Counted from the stretch's first letter, positions 35,498 through 47,883 are shown. The stretch is DNA of 64,000 nt from Lepeophtheirus salmonis (GCF_016086655.4 NC_052136.2:39502866-39566865), one strand, 5' to 3'. Notes: a model not told the origin generated them from the letters alone. Program-made: numbers and translations.

Positions 35498-35796
35498 ACA
35501 CTGGTCAACAATTTTTTTATTTTGGTTAGAGAGTTTGTGTTCCTCTAAACTTTTAGCTCGGAAACATGTATATCAACTTTTTAACCAAAAAATTGTGTTT
35601 TAGGGCCATATAAAGACCCACATTTTTTAAGTTATCAATTAGCCTTGATAACTTAAAAAAATCAATCAATCAAAGTTATATAACTTTTAAAATTTGCCTT
35701 TTTGAAAATGCTTGTTTTTTTACCTGTACGAAAAGCTATGATTTTGGTCATCGGTAGTTCAGGGGCATAAAAAGTTGAAATTTTGTTGACTAGTGT
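35498..35796. mobile_element. 299-bp MITE with CACTGGTCAACA ends and an internal 16-bp hairpin
   Basis: The left end ACACTGGTCAACAA pairs with the right end TTGTTGACTAGTGT. In the middle TTTTTTAAGTTATCAA (35623-35638) and its exact reverse complement (35645-35660) form a 16-bp stem with a 6-nt loop. There is no coding content. Confidence 0.72.
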
Positions 35797-36186
35797 TATT
35801 CATGAATATAATTAAGGAATTGATTTGAGAACATTCGTATTCAATTAATTTTTATTAATCTATGTTGTTATATTAGCTTTTAAGGTGTGAGATATCAAAT
35901 AAACCCTTTGGAATTTTCTCAGCTTCAAACTAACTTACTGGCTAGCTGTACCTGAACAAAAGTTGACTAAGTACAATTTAAGAATATCAAAGATGGGGTT
36001 TTAAAATCCAGAACAAATTAGGACCTCAATATCCTACAAAAACTACAAACCTTTGTTTATGAAAGTGTTCTCATTAGATTCAACTGACAAAATTGTAGAA
36101 TGTAAATTACAAAATCCCTCAATTTCGGACACACACCCAAAGATGCAAATAGCTCCATAGCTAGTTATGCTAGAGAACTTCAAGTG

Positions 36187-36520
36187 ATGTACTCATATCC
36201 ATCTCATACTAAAACTTTACATTGGTGCAATTTGTTCAAATCAGGTAATTGGAACCAAACTTATTCTGAAAAAAATAACATTTTTAATACTGATATATTT
36301 TGGGCAAAGGAAATGTGGCCTTTTAACTCGCCATATCTGAACTATATTTCACTACTATGTGTATGTTGTCTTGGACAGAGAGTCCAATAAACGTGCACAT
36401 AACACTGTTAACTCCCTGTGAGTTTTCATTCTTTAGGCAGTAGCCAACATGGACAAGGCCTGTGATATTCAGAACCAGGTTAGAGGCTACAGTTGAAGCT
36501 GGAGGGGGTTGTTTTGAGTG
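36187..36520 (+). pseudogene. Tc1-type transposase relic, C-terminal part
   Basis: The plus strand reads SYPSHTKTLHWC, then FWAKEMWPFNSPYLN, resembling the W-P-x-x-S-P-D-L-N-P block that carries the last catalytic region of Tc1/mariner transposases, with the D and P eroded. After frameshifts come NKRAHNTVNSL, AVANMDKACDIQNQVRGYS. The sequence matches the usual C-terminal ending, where an ER-NK-HNT-SL run precedes a tail of Asn-Met-Asp-Lys type. CTCAGCTTC followed by AAACTAAC or GAACTGAC lies on each side (35929 and 36689) in direct orientation. Confidence 0.65.
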
Positions 36521-36879
36521 ATTTACTTGAATATGTAGAAAGCAAAAGATTTGTGAATCGCTGAATTTATTTTGAGACATATTTTGTATTATATGTTCAT
36601 TATCCTCAAACTTTTTGGATTTAAAATCCGCACCCTGTATATACACTTTTAAGTTGAGAGTGATTACAGGACAACTTGAAAGTTTGCTCAGCTTCGAACT
36701 GACAAAGTAAACTGACTCTACCCCAACACTAGCTAACTATATATGTATATGTAACATATAAATAGATGAAAAACATAATGTCTCTTCTTATTATTATGGA
36801 AAATGATGATAGTTATGATAAAGAGAGGATTCCATATTTTTAAAGGGTAATTTCTTCCCCATTTTTTATACTTTATATA

Positions 36880-36903
36880 TATATATAATAATAATAATAA
36901 TAA
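36880..36903. repeat. (AT)n to (AAT)n compound microsatellite
   Basis: A run of ATATATAT passes into AATAATAATAATAATAA. A shorter (TAA)n run is at 30334-30350. Confidence 0.75.
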
Positions 36904-37439
36904 ACCTAAATGAGTGAGGCTACTTAGTGGTTAATATGTAATATTATATTATAAAAGACTATTAAACTTACTACTTTTTATTTAACAAAAAGGTATATCA
37001 TATTTTTTCATGTTTTTTTTTTGGTTTTTTCATTCTTTCTTAAAAGGGCTTTCTAAATACACGACGTACAACCATATCTTATGGACGACTATTAAAATTT
37101 ACATAATTTTATCTTCTTATTAAAGGATTATCTGTGGACATATTGCTAGTACATACATACAAGATGTAATATAAAATAAAATGTATAAAAAACCGTAGGA
37201 AAATGTATGTAATCTTTAAATAAATATATAAACATAATACATATATATAAGAATATTATATGAGTAAAGAGAAAAATGGAATAAAATATTGCCTCGAGTT
37301 GGGAATTTATGATTATTATTATTATCTTCATTTATGATTTAATGGGTAAGAGTCAACCTTTCATGTACAATATTACATATCCTTCCTGGGTTTCTTTTGT
37401 TTATCTCGGATGGAGTGAGGATAATAGTCTCTTCTTGAA

Positions 37440-37885
37440 AGGGTTAAAGGAACTAACTAATATTATTAAATATATATTGTTCCTATCAGTACTTCTTTGT
37501 GTTTCATGTCTATTAAATGATGTCCAGTTCTTAATAATGTCACGATCATTAATGTACCTAATAAGAAATGGGGGAATAAGTAACTCTTTGTATTATATAT
37601 GTATTATACCATGGACATCCCAGAAAACGGATGCCATAACCTTGTGGGCCGAATTTTGCGTCTTTCAACACTATCCAAGTATTCATTCATAGTATGTACA
37701 ATACATTTTTTTAACATCTCCAGAATTTCAGCTATGTCGATCCACTTCACAATACGGTAATTCAAATTATTTTGTGGAGATTTTGGATGTTTTCGTAGGA
37801 AACTGCCTTTTTTAGGCCGTCAAATGCGTCTTTGACACTAATTTTTTAAAGTTTAAATATAGCAAACCATTTCTTAGAAATTCAT
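37440..37885 (-). pseudogene. Mariner-type transposase relic (N-terminal domain to first catalytic region)
   Basis: Minus-strand reading gives KKWFAIFKL, stop, KISVKDAFDGLKKAVSYENI, QNLHKII, VKWIDIAEILEM and VHTMNEYLD. This follows the mariner order of a helix-turn-helix (KKWFAEFKRG, SVEDAPRSGRP, DENI, I-HEYL). It then reaches KVMASVFWDVHGIIHI (about 37650-37595), a near copy of the strongly conserved mariner segment with the second catalytic Asp. Stops, frameshifts and a gap between the two blocks show decay. The opposite-strand 127-codon open stretch at 37309-37692 is a shadow of this relic. Confidence 0.75.
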
Positions 37886-38507
37886 TTCACTGATTCATAC
37901 TGCATAGCTTGTGTAATATTTACCAATCCAAACTTTGGGTTGAATAATATATTTTTTTTACAAAAAAGAAATGTTTCATGAATACTTAAAAATCTTTTTA
38001 TCCATTTTTTAAGAATAACAACAGTTGCTTCACTCACAATGCTATATCCCACAAACAAGTTGTTCAAAAGCTGACAAACATGTTTGAAAAGTTGATACTT
38101 ACTCAAAACTATATGATTACATTCCAGTGGCACCATCAACGAACAATTCTGCGAACCTAATATATAAATATATTATACAGTCTACCCAAAAATAAGGGTA
38201 AACATTTAAAAAGTGAGATAACATTCAAGCAATAAAATAAATAGAAGGATAATATCACATAATGAAATCCTCATTTATGTTGGTGCAGTGTGATTAAAAC
38301 TTAATAATTTAAGAGCCATAAAAAAATAGTTATGTTCATAAAAGTGTTTATATCTTTATACCTAAATATAAACACATAATTGACCATAAAAGGTCATAAT
38401 GAAAAAACAACAACCGAAAAGGGATCAACATGCTCCTAGCACACTAATGATCATAATATCTTATTATGTGTATGAACAAACTAGAGCTCCTTACAGCTAT
38501 TCATATA

Positions 38508-38552
38508 TGTTATGTACAAATTGGGATTTGGTACCAGTTGCAAATTGTTCGT
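38508..38552. repeat. TACAAGTT element, diverged copy
   Basis: TATGTACAAATTGGGATTTG, GTACCAGTTGCAAATTG follow the same layout with several changes. Confidence 0.35.
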
Positions 38553-39656
38553 TTTATAACGTCATTTATTTAGTTATTTTAATACCAGTCATTTTTATAA
38601 TTAACAACTATTAATTGGATATTTGATTTTTTTCAATTGAAATCCATAGGGGAAATGGATTAATAAAAATTTAGGGAGACAATTTCAATTTTGCTCCAAT
38701 ATCAATATTTAATTAAGTAATAATTGGGGACTATGGTTTCTATCAAAAAAAAACATTTTTTGATTACCTTTTTCAGAAAATAATTTTATAAAGACTTCTT
38801 TATGGGGGGCATTTCAATTTTCATCTAAAATCAATAACTAATTTAATACTAATTCAGGACTAGGATTTTTTTAAAGCAATTTTTGTTGACCTAAAAAGAT
38901 AAATAGTCTTATCACAACTACGCTATAAATTCAGCATTGAAATGAAGGCTTTAAACTGTATATGGTATAGCATTTATGGGTAAATCAACTCATTTCGTAA
39001 TAAAATAATGGCTTCATACAGTACAAATCTTAAAATTTAGACAAGGTGTTATATATAAATTTAGAAAACAACGAAATCTTTTAGTTGACTTGTAATTTGT
39101 CAATAAATCAATATAAATAATTTTTATGATTTAATATCACAAAAAAAAAAACCTTTGAACACATATTTATATGCACTTAATTCTAATAATTTAGAAAACT
39201 GAACTGTAGATATATCTACATAATCGAATCAAAGTCCCTCTAATAATATTATACAGGTGATTATTTGCTAGAAATATACGGGAATGTTGTTGTTTTATGA
39301 AAAATATAAAATAGATAATATGATTTTAATTCGTTTGATATCAAGTTTAATAATTTAAGATAAAACTAACATAAAAATGTACTCATGTAAAAAAAGATTA
39401 GGAAATATAATTCATAATATCTCTTTGGATTTGTAGGATAATTGTAATGCAAGTCAATTTTCGAGTTTAAAAAAAACAGGTTAGTTTTCCTAACTTCAAG
39501 GTCGTTGAGAGTAAATTTTTGTAAATTGTGAAAACTAGTCATTCATTATTATTATTTATTGTTTTGTTTTTTAAAATGATATACTTTAAGATTATGTAAG
39601 TTTAAATTCTTAAGTCTTAAATTTTCTTTAAAAAAACAAAAATCTTTATTTTTCAG

Positions 39657-39754
39657 AACACTCAAGTGGATCACACCGGCAATGGAATATATTTGCAAAA
39701 GAGGGACCGAATAATATAATAGTGACGTCATCAGAGGAGGCCGAAGTATTTTAG
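39657..39754 (+). CDS. Candidate terminal exon, unidentified gene
   Basis: A strong pyrimidine tract and CAG (39650-39656) precede 98 bp of balanced composition in very AT-rich DNA. One frame is open for 31 codons to TAG (39752-39754): HSSGSHRQWNIFAKEGPNNI then IVTSSEEAEVF. AATAAA hexamers follow at about 39971 and 39991, at a plausible 3' UTR distance. A perfect CRE palindrome lies inside. No product is recognised. Confidence 0.28.
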
Positions 39755-40085
39755 GGAATTACTTTTTGACAGTTGCGTGTGGATTCTTTTGTTTTTATAA
39801 TAAATACCAAATTTGAGAAATTATTTTTTTATTTTTTCAGAATTATAGCATTTAATATTTTTTTTATAAAAGGAATTTTTTTTAATGTTATAAATATAAA
39901 AATTCTACAAAATGTGGTTGAGGCAATAGTTCTGTTGATAATTATCTTTACTGAAAAATATGCTTTAATGAATAAATGCACATCTCTTTAAATAAAGTGT
40001 AACTCTAATTAATTATGCAAAGAGTAGTTTATCCTTTATTTTTTACCTTTTTTGCTTGAAAAATACTTGAAAAAAATTTGTTCAA

Positions 40086-40108
40086 AAAAAAAAAAAAAAA
40101 AAAAAGGA
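40086..40108. repeat. Poly-A tract
   Basis: About 22 consecutive A. Other homopolymers: poly-T near 4281-4299 and 48568-48584, poly-A near 33749-33763. Confidence 0.8.
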
Positions 40109-40607
40109 AAAAAGTCTAATTAAAACTTTAATAAATTATTAGTTTTTTTTTTAACACAACTTTAAAACAATTTTTTAAAAGTTTTATTAGATAGTATATA
40201 AATTCTAATGTTAGTTTAGAGAGATTTTTATATGACTTTGAATAAAAATAACCAGAATAAGAATAAAAAAGTTTAACTAATTTAACTTTATACAAAGAAA
40301 TAATAAATATTTATTAAGACTAAGGAAAGGGAGAGAAAACGCTGTAAATAACTAAGTCATCATAGGTTGTTATGTTATAAATAACGGTCCAATCAAAATC
40401 AGCTCATGATTGCTGTTCGATAGAAGTACCAAAAAAGTGTTTAGAAAAAAGAAAGACAAGTTGTAAATAGTATATGTCCTCTTCTTGTACGGGTCAAAGC
40501 ATTAAGCCAAACGGTGAAAAACAAGGTTTAGTTTGAGTAAATGCATTAATTACTAAAAATCCAAAATCATATTAAATAATGTGATTAATATATACCATGT
40601 AAGATGT

Positions 40608-40888
40608 CAGGGGTGTCCGCAGGATTATAATTTGGGGAAGCGTCGTTCTTGGTTATATTTGAAAATTAAATCAAATAATACTAATTTTATGAAATTAAAT
40701 CCAACAATTACATTTCATGGGAAAATATTTAACAAATTTAATTTTTTGAAAAAAATCAATTTCTATTTACCGGAAATTACATTATTTGAAAAAAAAAATT
40801 AGTTTTTCTAGTAAAAAAACAAAAAAATCCTTAATTTGGGGGAGAGGAGCCTACAGCCTCTCCAACCAACCCCCTGCAGACGTCCCTA
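40608..40888. mobile_element. AT-rich repeat with CAGGGGTGTC ends (second complete copy)
   Basis: The left end CAGGGGTGTCCGCAGG and the right end CCTGCAGACGTCCCTA are inverted. Before the right end lies the conserved block TTAATTTGGGGGAGAGG, then CCTCTCCAACC. The interior repeats AAATTAAAT-type units. ATGT occurs on both sides (40604-40607 and 40890-40893). Confidence 0.66.
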
Positions 40889-40910
40889 CATGTCCCTTTT
40901 TATTATAATA

Positions 40911-40926
40911 AAGTTGACGTCAACTT
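40911..40926. promoter_or_regulatory. 16-bp perfect palindrome with CRE core
   Basis: AAGTTGACGTCAACTT is a perfect palindrome around TGACGTCA, the core bound by CREB/ATF-type bZIP proteins. It lies just outside the CAGGGG-type element ending at 40888. Confidence 0.35.
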
Positions 40927-40929
40927 ATC

Positions 40930-43900
40930 ATTTGACGTATCTTTTTCTTACCTTAGCAGAATTCCCCTGGTTAATTCAGTTAAAATTGTGAGTTCATTGA
41001 GATTTCATAGTTAGTAAAAGATTAATATGCAATACAACTCCAGAGTCCTTATAAAGAAGGTTACAAATATATTTATAAGATAGTTTAGAGACAATTATAT
41101 TTTGTGATGTAAATCGTCTGTATATCTCTAGCTTGCCCACTTTTTTGAAATTTGTAGTGTGACGAATGGAATATCTTTTCCTCAGCTGTTGTCCTTATTA
41201 TTTAACTCCAGAGTAGTGAACTTACTTTTCTAATAAATTATATTTTATTCAAACCCTGAGATAAAATTTGTGTATGCACATAAAAGGAAGAGAGTACCTT
41301 GAGGTTTTGTTGCATAGTTATAATTCTAAGTCCTTGATGGACAACGAGTAGTATCTACATCCGAGTATTACTTGACAATGTCTTTGTTTATTTTCTTTTC
41401 CTCCTCCTCCCTTATCACAGCTGATTTAGGTGATCTTATAAAACGTCTAAACATCTAAGCTGCTCTCCTTCAAAACATTCTTCAAATTGTCTGGGTAAGC
41501 ATTACATTATCACTGGCTAATGCTAAAATGCGCCTCAGATAATGTTTTAAAAATTTGATAACGATAAACTACGAAAAATACATATCCGCTGCCTAAAATC
41601 ACTGGAGTGTCATGATAATATTTGAATCCTCAATATTAGTAAGAATAAATAACCATGTATAGCTTATATATTTTATTTGGTAGATACACTTTGGAAACAA
41701 CCTAGATTTGAACTGTAAGACAATTTTTTGGCGCCTAAAAGTTCATAGATGCAGTTGCATATATATATTCAGTGGATCATTCAACAGTAAAAATATGTGA
41801 ATTTCTGACTTATAAATCTTCTTTAAATATTGCCACAAGTAGAAAGTGTTGACATCGTATTTTAGTTAAATTACAAATTGAACTTTGAAGGTGTTCAGTT
41901 GAGAATATATATATATATACATATATTTTTTAAACATGAGGAAGAACATACATTGAATATGTATATTAAAAAAATCTCAATGACTTAAAAAAAACTCAAA
42001 TAATGTAAAGTTATATTGAATTTTATTCGACATCCCAATAGACAAAAAAGTAGTCACTACACCAAATATAATTCGAACAATGTTGATCACATTGTCTTTA
42101 TTTCGCTACTTGGTACGGACCACCACAGGCTTTAGACTATTAAAAACACAAAAGCAGTGTACAGAAGTGGGGAATCAATTTCCCTTGATTCCAAATTAGA
42201 CGCATTGGGTAAAATAATTAACTATTTGTTAATATTTTAAATAGGTAGAAATTTTTAAAAAAAATGTTTCAAAAATTGTTACTTATATGTGTGGGTCATT
42301 TTATTTTTCACCAGAAAAGGGATTTAACTAAAATTTAATCATTGGTATTGTTAACAGTAAGCCAGCTTAGAAATGAAACTTTGAATTTGTAATTCAACTC
42401 AACTTTGAATTCTGAGGCCAAACATATGAAAAAAATAGGATTTCGATAAATATTTGATAAGTGATATATCGAAAAGCAAAGCAATGATAGAAAAGTACAA
42501 TACATCATTAAAAAAATAACAGCTTAACAAAACTTATGTAATAGTGTTTGTCTTTTTTGTCATAAAAAATGTAAGCTTTGATCTTAGTTTTTTACCTTTA
42601 ATCTTTCAAAGTGTATGGTTTTTGATTTTTAATTTTAGCAGTATAAAGGAAGAACTCTTATAATTAAAGATATAAAACTTTTTATTTATTCACTATATAA
42701 ATAAAGTTATGATTTTTGTAGATCAATTTAAGGCCAAAACTTAAGGTCATGACTTACTTTTTTTATAATAAAAATAAAAAAGTGATCAAATAAGTTTTGG
42801 TAAGCTAACAGTTAGCTTTTTAAAGATTTATTATATTAAAACATTTTTTGCAAATGGAGACCACTGGAGTGTATCTTCATGGTGTATTCATTATAAAAAT
42901 TGATAGATTCAAATTTTGGGGATTATTTGGGTTTTGCGTGAAGTCGAGTTCGTGTTAGGACAATACACCAATTTTTGAGTTCGGTCGAGTTCAATTTTTT
43001 TGAGAAATTCCGCAGAATATGTATTGTAGTTGTTCCTTTTAAATATATCAACTTTACTTTGAATGTCTTTAGTTTTTTCATTATCCTTTTGAGAGATACA
43101 ACAAATTTAACTTAGTTTCACTTGATGACCTTTCGAAAAAAATAGTTCGGGGGAGTTTGAGTAATTTTCAAAAAAAAATTATCTTAAGTTAGGTCGAGTT
43201 ATTTTGTTTTTATGATTTCAAATAATACACTAATTCAACACTAATTATTACAAAGTGGGACTAGGGAACAAATATGAAGTTTTTAACTAAACCTCGAAAT
43301 GGTTAGGAATTGATATAAAAGACCAATAAAATGTTGGGACAAGAATATATAAGAGGCCTTTAAATATCATATAGAGGAGTTGAAGTATTAAAGGTAAGGA
43401 AAACTATACCTCGAGTAGTGCTATGTCTGTCCTTAATTATTCGGTCCAATTAATCTCAGGACTGTCAGTACTAGACTGCTTCAAAAAGGAATAAATAAAG
43501 TTGGGTGATCTCATCAAGGACTGAACTGAGCTTGAGGACTGATATACTGCACTGAACTGGACGGGACTGCAGTCTTCAGTTCTAAATGAGAACCAATACA
43601 ACACTAATCTCGAGTATCAATATATCTACCTAGAAGATGAAGACAGATGAACAAAATCCCTTACCTATAGAAACATATTGAGTTACATATAGAAGTATGA
43701 CTATAAACGAACATGTTTATTCTAAAGGTCTCTTCAAACGAAGGAATCAGGGGGAGAAAAAAAGAAGGAAAAAGACAGGGGAAAATGGATGGTCGTACTA
43801 TGCAAAAGAAGATGAAGCAAAGTGAGGGGGGGGGGAGAAGTGGTTCCTAAGCCCTTTCTTTTTATATATACAAAAACACTATTTCACGTCTCATAATGAC

Positions 43901-44680
43901 TACAAAGAAAAAAAAACAAGAAAAATCATATCATTTTATTAACAACTTAACAAAAAATGATATATGTATATAAAAGTTTGCCAAAAAACGAAGTCGATTA
44001 AAAAGTTCGAATCTTACTCTTCAAAGATATTTTCAATCCTATTAAGAAATTACAAATTGAAAGTGTGAGGGTCGTACCATTGGCCCTGGAACCGATTATT
44101 TGGGTCTCATTATTATATTTATATGATAGTCAGGAGATCCATATGCTTATATTCTATAGTATGACATCCCTTGATAAGGCTCCCTTATGCCTAGAAATGT
44201 GAAAATAACTAGAATCCTAGTAACGTGCAAACTGCGTCTGAGATCATTTTTAAAAAATATGATATCTATAAAAGACGACATCGTACATATCTACTGACTA
44301 AAATCACTATAGTCTGATTATTATATTTGAATCCTCAATTAAAGGAAGAGTAATCAACCAGATAATGTATTTACCTAGTGGGTAATATAGGGTTCATAGG
44401 AACACAAATATATATTTTTTTAATATTTAAAAATATACGCTTGTCGGGATTCCAGCAATTTTCACATCTCTAGGCATAAGGGGGCTTTATTAAAAAATAC
44501 AATCCTTAGACATTATGATAGATATTAACGTATTATCATGAATATATCTCGGTATGGAATTATACAGACTTGGAATAATCACGCTAAATGTTTATTCCTA
44601 CATGTGGAAAATAAAATAAAAAGTCATTGTTCGAAAAAAAAGAGTTTCTGTCATTTTTAAGCTACAGTATTTTTAATTTC
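40930..44680. other. AT-rich intergenic DNA, no gene seen
   Basis: Apart from word-repeat blocks near 42940-43200 and 43440-43600 and a G-run near 43826, no supported feature was found. Confidence 0.5.
43440..43600. repeat. GGACTGAACTG word-repeat block
   Basis: GGACTGTCAGTACTAGACTG, GGACTGAACTGAG, GAGGACTGATATACTGCAC, TGAACTGGACGGGACTGCAG and TCTTCAGTTC occur in a 160-bp run. No gene was seen. Confidence 0.38.
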
Positions 44681-44689
44681 TCAGAAACT

Positions 44690-45205
44690 ATTTTGCCACA
44701 CGTCATTTTGCCTTAAACAAATTTTCCCTAGGACATTTGGCCTTAAAACCATTTTACCTCAAGGATATTTCTCCTTAAACGATAAATAGCTCTTTGTTTA
44801 CTTTTGGTTGAAAATGATGTTCCCTTTGAATGATTTATTCAACATCTGTAATGAGTATTACTATAAAACGTGTTGTTAAATGGTTTTTGTTTTTTTTGAA
44901 TTAGTGATAGGGTTATAATGTGTCTTCGTATAAGGCTTGTTCGTCTTTTTGAAAAAGAAACATCCATCATGTCTGATGATTATTTATAGCAGAGTACTGA
45001 TTAGTACTTCTTTCGTTCGAATCGATGTCCAGTTTGTTTATTTTTCTTTTAATACTAATTTTGTTAGTCATTTTGTTCCTGGTTCGAACATTATTCTATT
45101 GTTCATTATTTATTCACATCAAAAGGCAAAATATCCTTGAAGAAAAATGGCATAATGTCCTAGAGGAAAATGGTTTAAGGCAAGATGTCCTGTAACAAAA
45201 GGTGA
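44690..45205. mobile_element. Fold-back element with arms of repeated TTTGCCTTAAACCATTTT units
   Basis: Arms at about 44697-44780 and 45120-45200 are inverted copies. Each is made of short direct repeats of the type AGGACATTTTGCC, CTTAAACCATTTT and TCAAGGATATTT. The spacer is AT-rich with no recognised gene. Subterminal repetition of this type is common in non-autonomous DNA transposons. Confidence 0.65.
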
Positions 45206-46448
45206 AAGTACCAAATCTATTTTTTTACTCAATTCCTTCAAGAGGGGGAAATGGAGAAAGCCCAGCTGAGCTGCATGCATGATTATTCTATGTTTTAAAA
45301 TTCCATGATCTCAGCTTTCGGAATTATCGCAATTTTGGAACACACGAAATCCCTAATGTAACGCTGTTCTCAGCCAGAGAACCCCAAAAAAGATTACAAA
45401 ATTATGTAGAAGCTATTTTATTGGCAATGGATGGAGGATTTTGTGGCCGCTTACATAGACTGAGATTACAGAGATTGTAGCTAATAGGAAATGTATTAGG
45501 AACTATTATATATACTCCATAGAGAAAAGGGATTAGATACCTTAGCTAATTTACGGATCAAAGGAGGAGTGAATAGAAGAAGATCATAATTAGACACAGT
45601 GGATTCTACTACAGACTATAAACCCAACATACTCCAATTCAAGAGAGAGTCATAAATTTCCTCTCCTGATGTTCATAATCTGAGAAGGATTCGATCTCCC
45701 CTAAGTGAATGTTTTGTACTATGTATCATTCATATACATATAAAAAAAAGGAAAGAAATATAAAATAAAATAAAATCAAGCGTTTTACATATCCCATTAA
45801 ATCACTGTTCATCAACACATACATAGACAGACGCAGCTGTTGTCATTTGTGAACAGTAAACATCCCTCAGTCTTTTTAAATTTCCCCAAGGAGAGATTTG
45901 TTGTGTGGAAGAAAAGCAAGAAGAACAAGAGAGAAAGGGAAAAAGAAGGAATTGAAAACAATGATGGGCTGATAACACTTATGTAGAGGGTATAGCAATA
46001 TACAGCACGCCGCCATTCTGTATCTAGAAACATTATTAAATATATTATTTGGTTGAGTGATTATCTAACATACATACATAAGAGGCAACCCACCAAAAAA
46101 AGACACAGCTTTTGATTGTGTAAATGTATATACATAATATATATTTTGACATTGAATAATTGTTTTTGAGGGCTCTGTGTATTGTACATAGATATTATTA
46201 TTATTAAAAAAAGAGTTGGCTATAATAAATACACACAGCTAATACACAAAGAGGTCTCTCGAGAATTTTTGATAATGCTAAACAAGAAAATCAAAATAAA
46301 TAATCATCATCATGATTGTATCAAGAAGAATCACACAAATCATTTTTCATTTTAAGAACTAACTCAAATCCTCCTGTCCTCAAAGACTAAGAGAGTTCTT
46401 CCTTCCTCTTCTGCAACAGGGACTTATATTTTTGTACTCCCTGGACGG

Positions 46449-47236
46449 CAGTGGTTCTCAAATATTTTACATCTACATCTACCCCTTATAAGAATCAACA
46501 TTATTTAAAACTTTCAATGTTTGATAGTTTTAGTCTGAATGGTCTGGATAATTTTAGATGGGCTTATTTATAAAATACATATTTTTATAGAATTTTTTGG
46601 ATTATCTTTTTTATAAAATACATATTTTTGTATGATCTTATTTTATTTCGGACATATATGTTGACATTTTTATTTTAAAATTTAAAATATATTTTGGATG
46701 ATCTTAATTTATGAATACTTATTTGGATAATATTTTTCTAAACAACATACGTTTTGAACTTTTTAGAAAGAAAATACCATATTGTCGGGATGAATTGTTG
46801 AAAACCCCCCTAATTTTTTAGTGAAATAAATATATTTTGAATTACCTTATTTTAAATATATAGTTTTTTACCTTTTTTTTATTAAAACAATATTTTTGGA
46901 TGGCATTTTTTTTAAATCCATATCTTTGGAGAATAGTAGATAAATTTTTCTTTTTTTGGATGACTAAATTTTAAATAGGACGTAATTGTGTACCTTTTTT
47001 ATGAAAATCATATTTTATGGATGATCAGTTTTTGTAAAAAACCAATTTTTTTACTTTTTTTAATATTTAAAGTTAAATTATTTTTCGAATAATTTTTAAA
47101 AAAATTCTTATTTTTCGGATTACTTTTTTTTTAAAAGACATATTTGAGGACCTTTTTATAAAAACTTGCCCCTCTCCACTACTGCGTACAACTATGTGGA
47201 AATTTTTTTACACGTTAAACATTTTCAGAACCACTA
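46449..47236. mobile_element. hAT-like non-autonomous element filled with a degenerate tandem repeat
   Basis: The ends CAGTGGTTCTCAAATAT and (reverse complement) TAGTGGTTCTGAAAATG are typical hAT-type inverted repeats. The interior (46540-47170) consists of a loosely repeated 30-60 bp motif around TTTGGATGATCTTATTTT and AAATACATATTTTT. No 8-bp target duplication was seen, which fits old age. Confidence 0.62.
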
Positions 47237-47883
47237 TTATATACAAAATACTCTTGTATTGTTTCCTAGCCTAAAAACATTAATTTGTTGTAACGTTTGC
47301 AAATGAAGTATTGATTGCCATACAAATAAACTCAAAGATGAGCCAGGATTTTATAGTTTTATCATGAAGCTTTTTTAAACCCATTTGGAATCTAAACATT
47401 CACCTCTGCAATAACCATTCAAAGTACGGAATTCACACTTTAATTTATTTCTTTTTAAGCTAAAATATAGCTAATTATATACGAGAATAAATATAGAATA
47501 TTTGATAGACACTTATTGTTAAGTATCTATAGTCATAAAAGCTCTCGTAAACTTATTTACTACTCACGAAGAAAACATTCAAAACATATATCAACCTTTT
47601 CTTCCTGTTCAAAGTAAGTTGAAGTTAGTTAAACAATACAAACGATAAAGGGCTATTTCACTTAATAGAAGTCTGATAAGTTATATTAACACAATATGTC
47701 TTCATGAATAAAAACAAAACTGACATTGTATATACATTTTTTTTTAAATTGAACATTTAGTATCCGAACTATCAAAAGTATATTTAGAAACAGGCAAAGT
47801 TTCCTTCCGTTCGGCAACCATACTTTTCCATCATTCATATCCAAATACCTTAAGAATTTTTAGAAATAAAATTCGCTTAGACC

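Noticed and set aside
37309..37692. 127-codon open stretch on the plus strand
   Set aside because: It starts with a run of Ile codons in AT-rich DNA and overlaps the minus-strand mariner relic (VMASVFWD block), which explains the long open frame as a shadow.
44000..44030. GTTCGAATC, resembling a tRNA T-loop
   Set aside because: No acceptor stem, D-arm or anticodon arm could be formed around it; the same holds for similar GTTCGAA motifs near 45014, 57119 and 60149.
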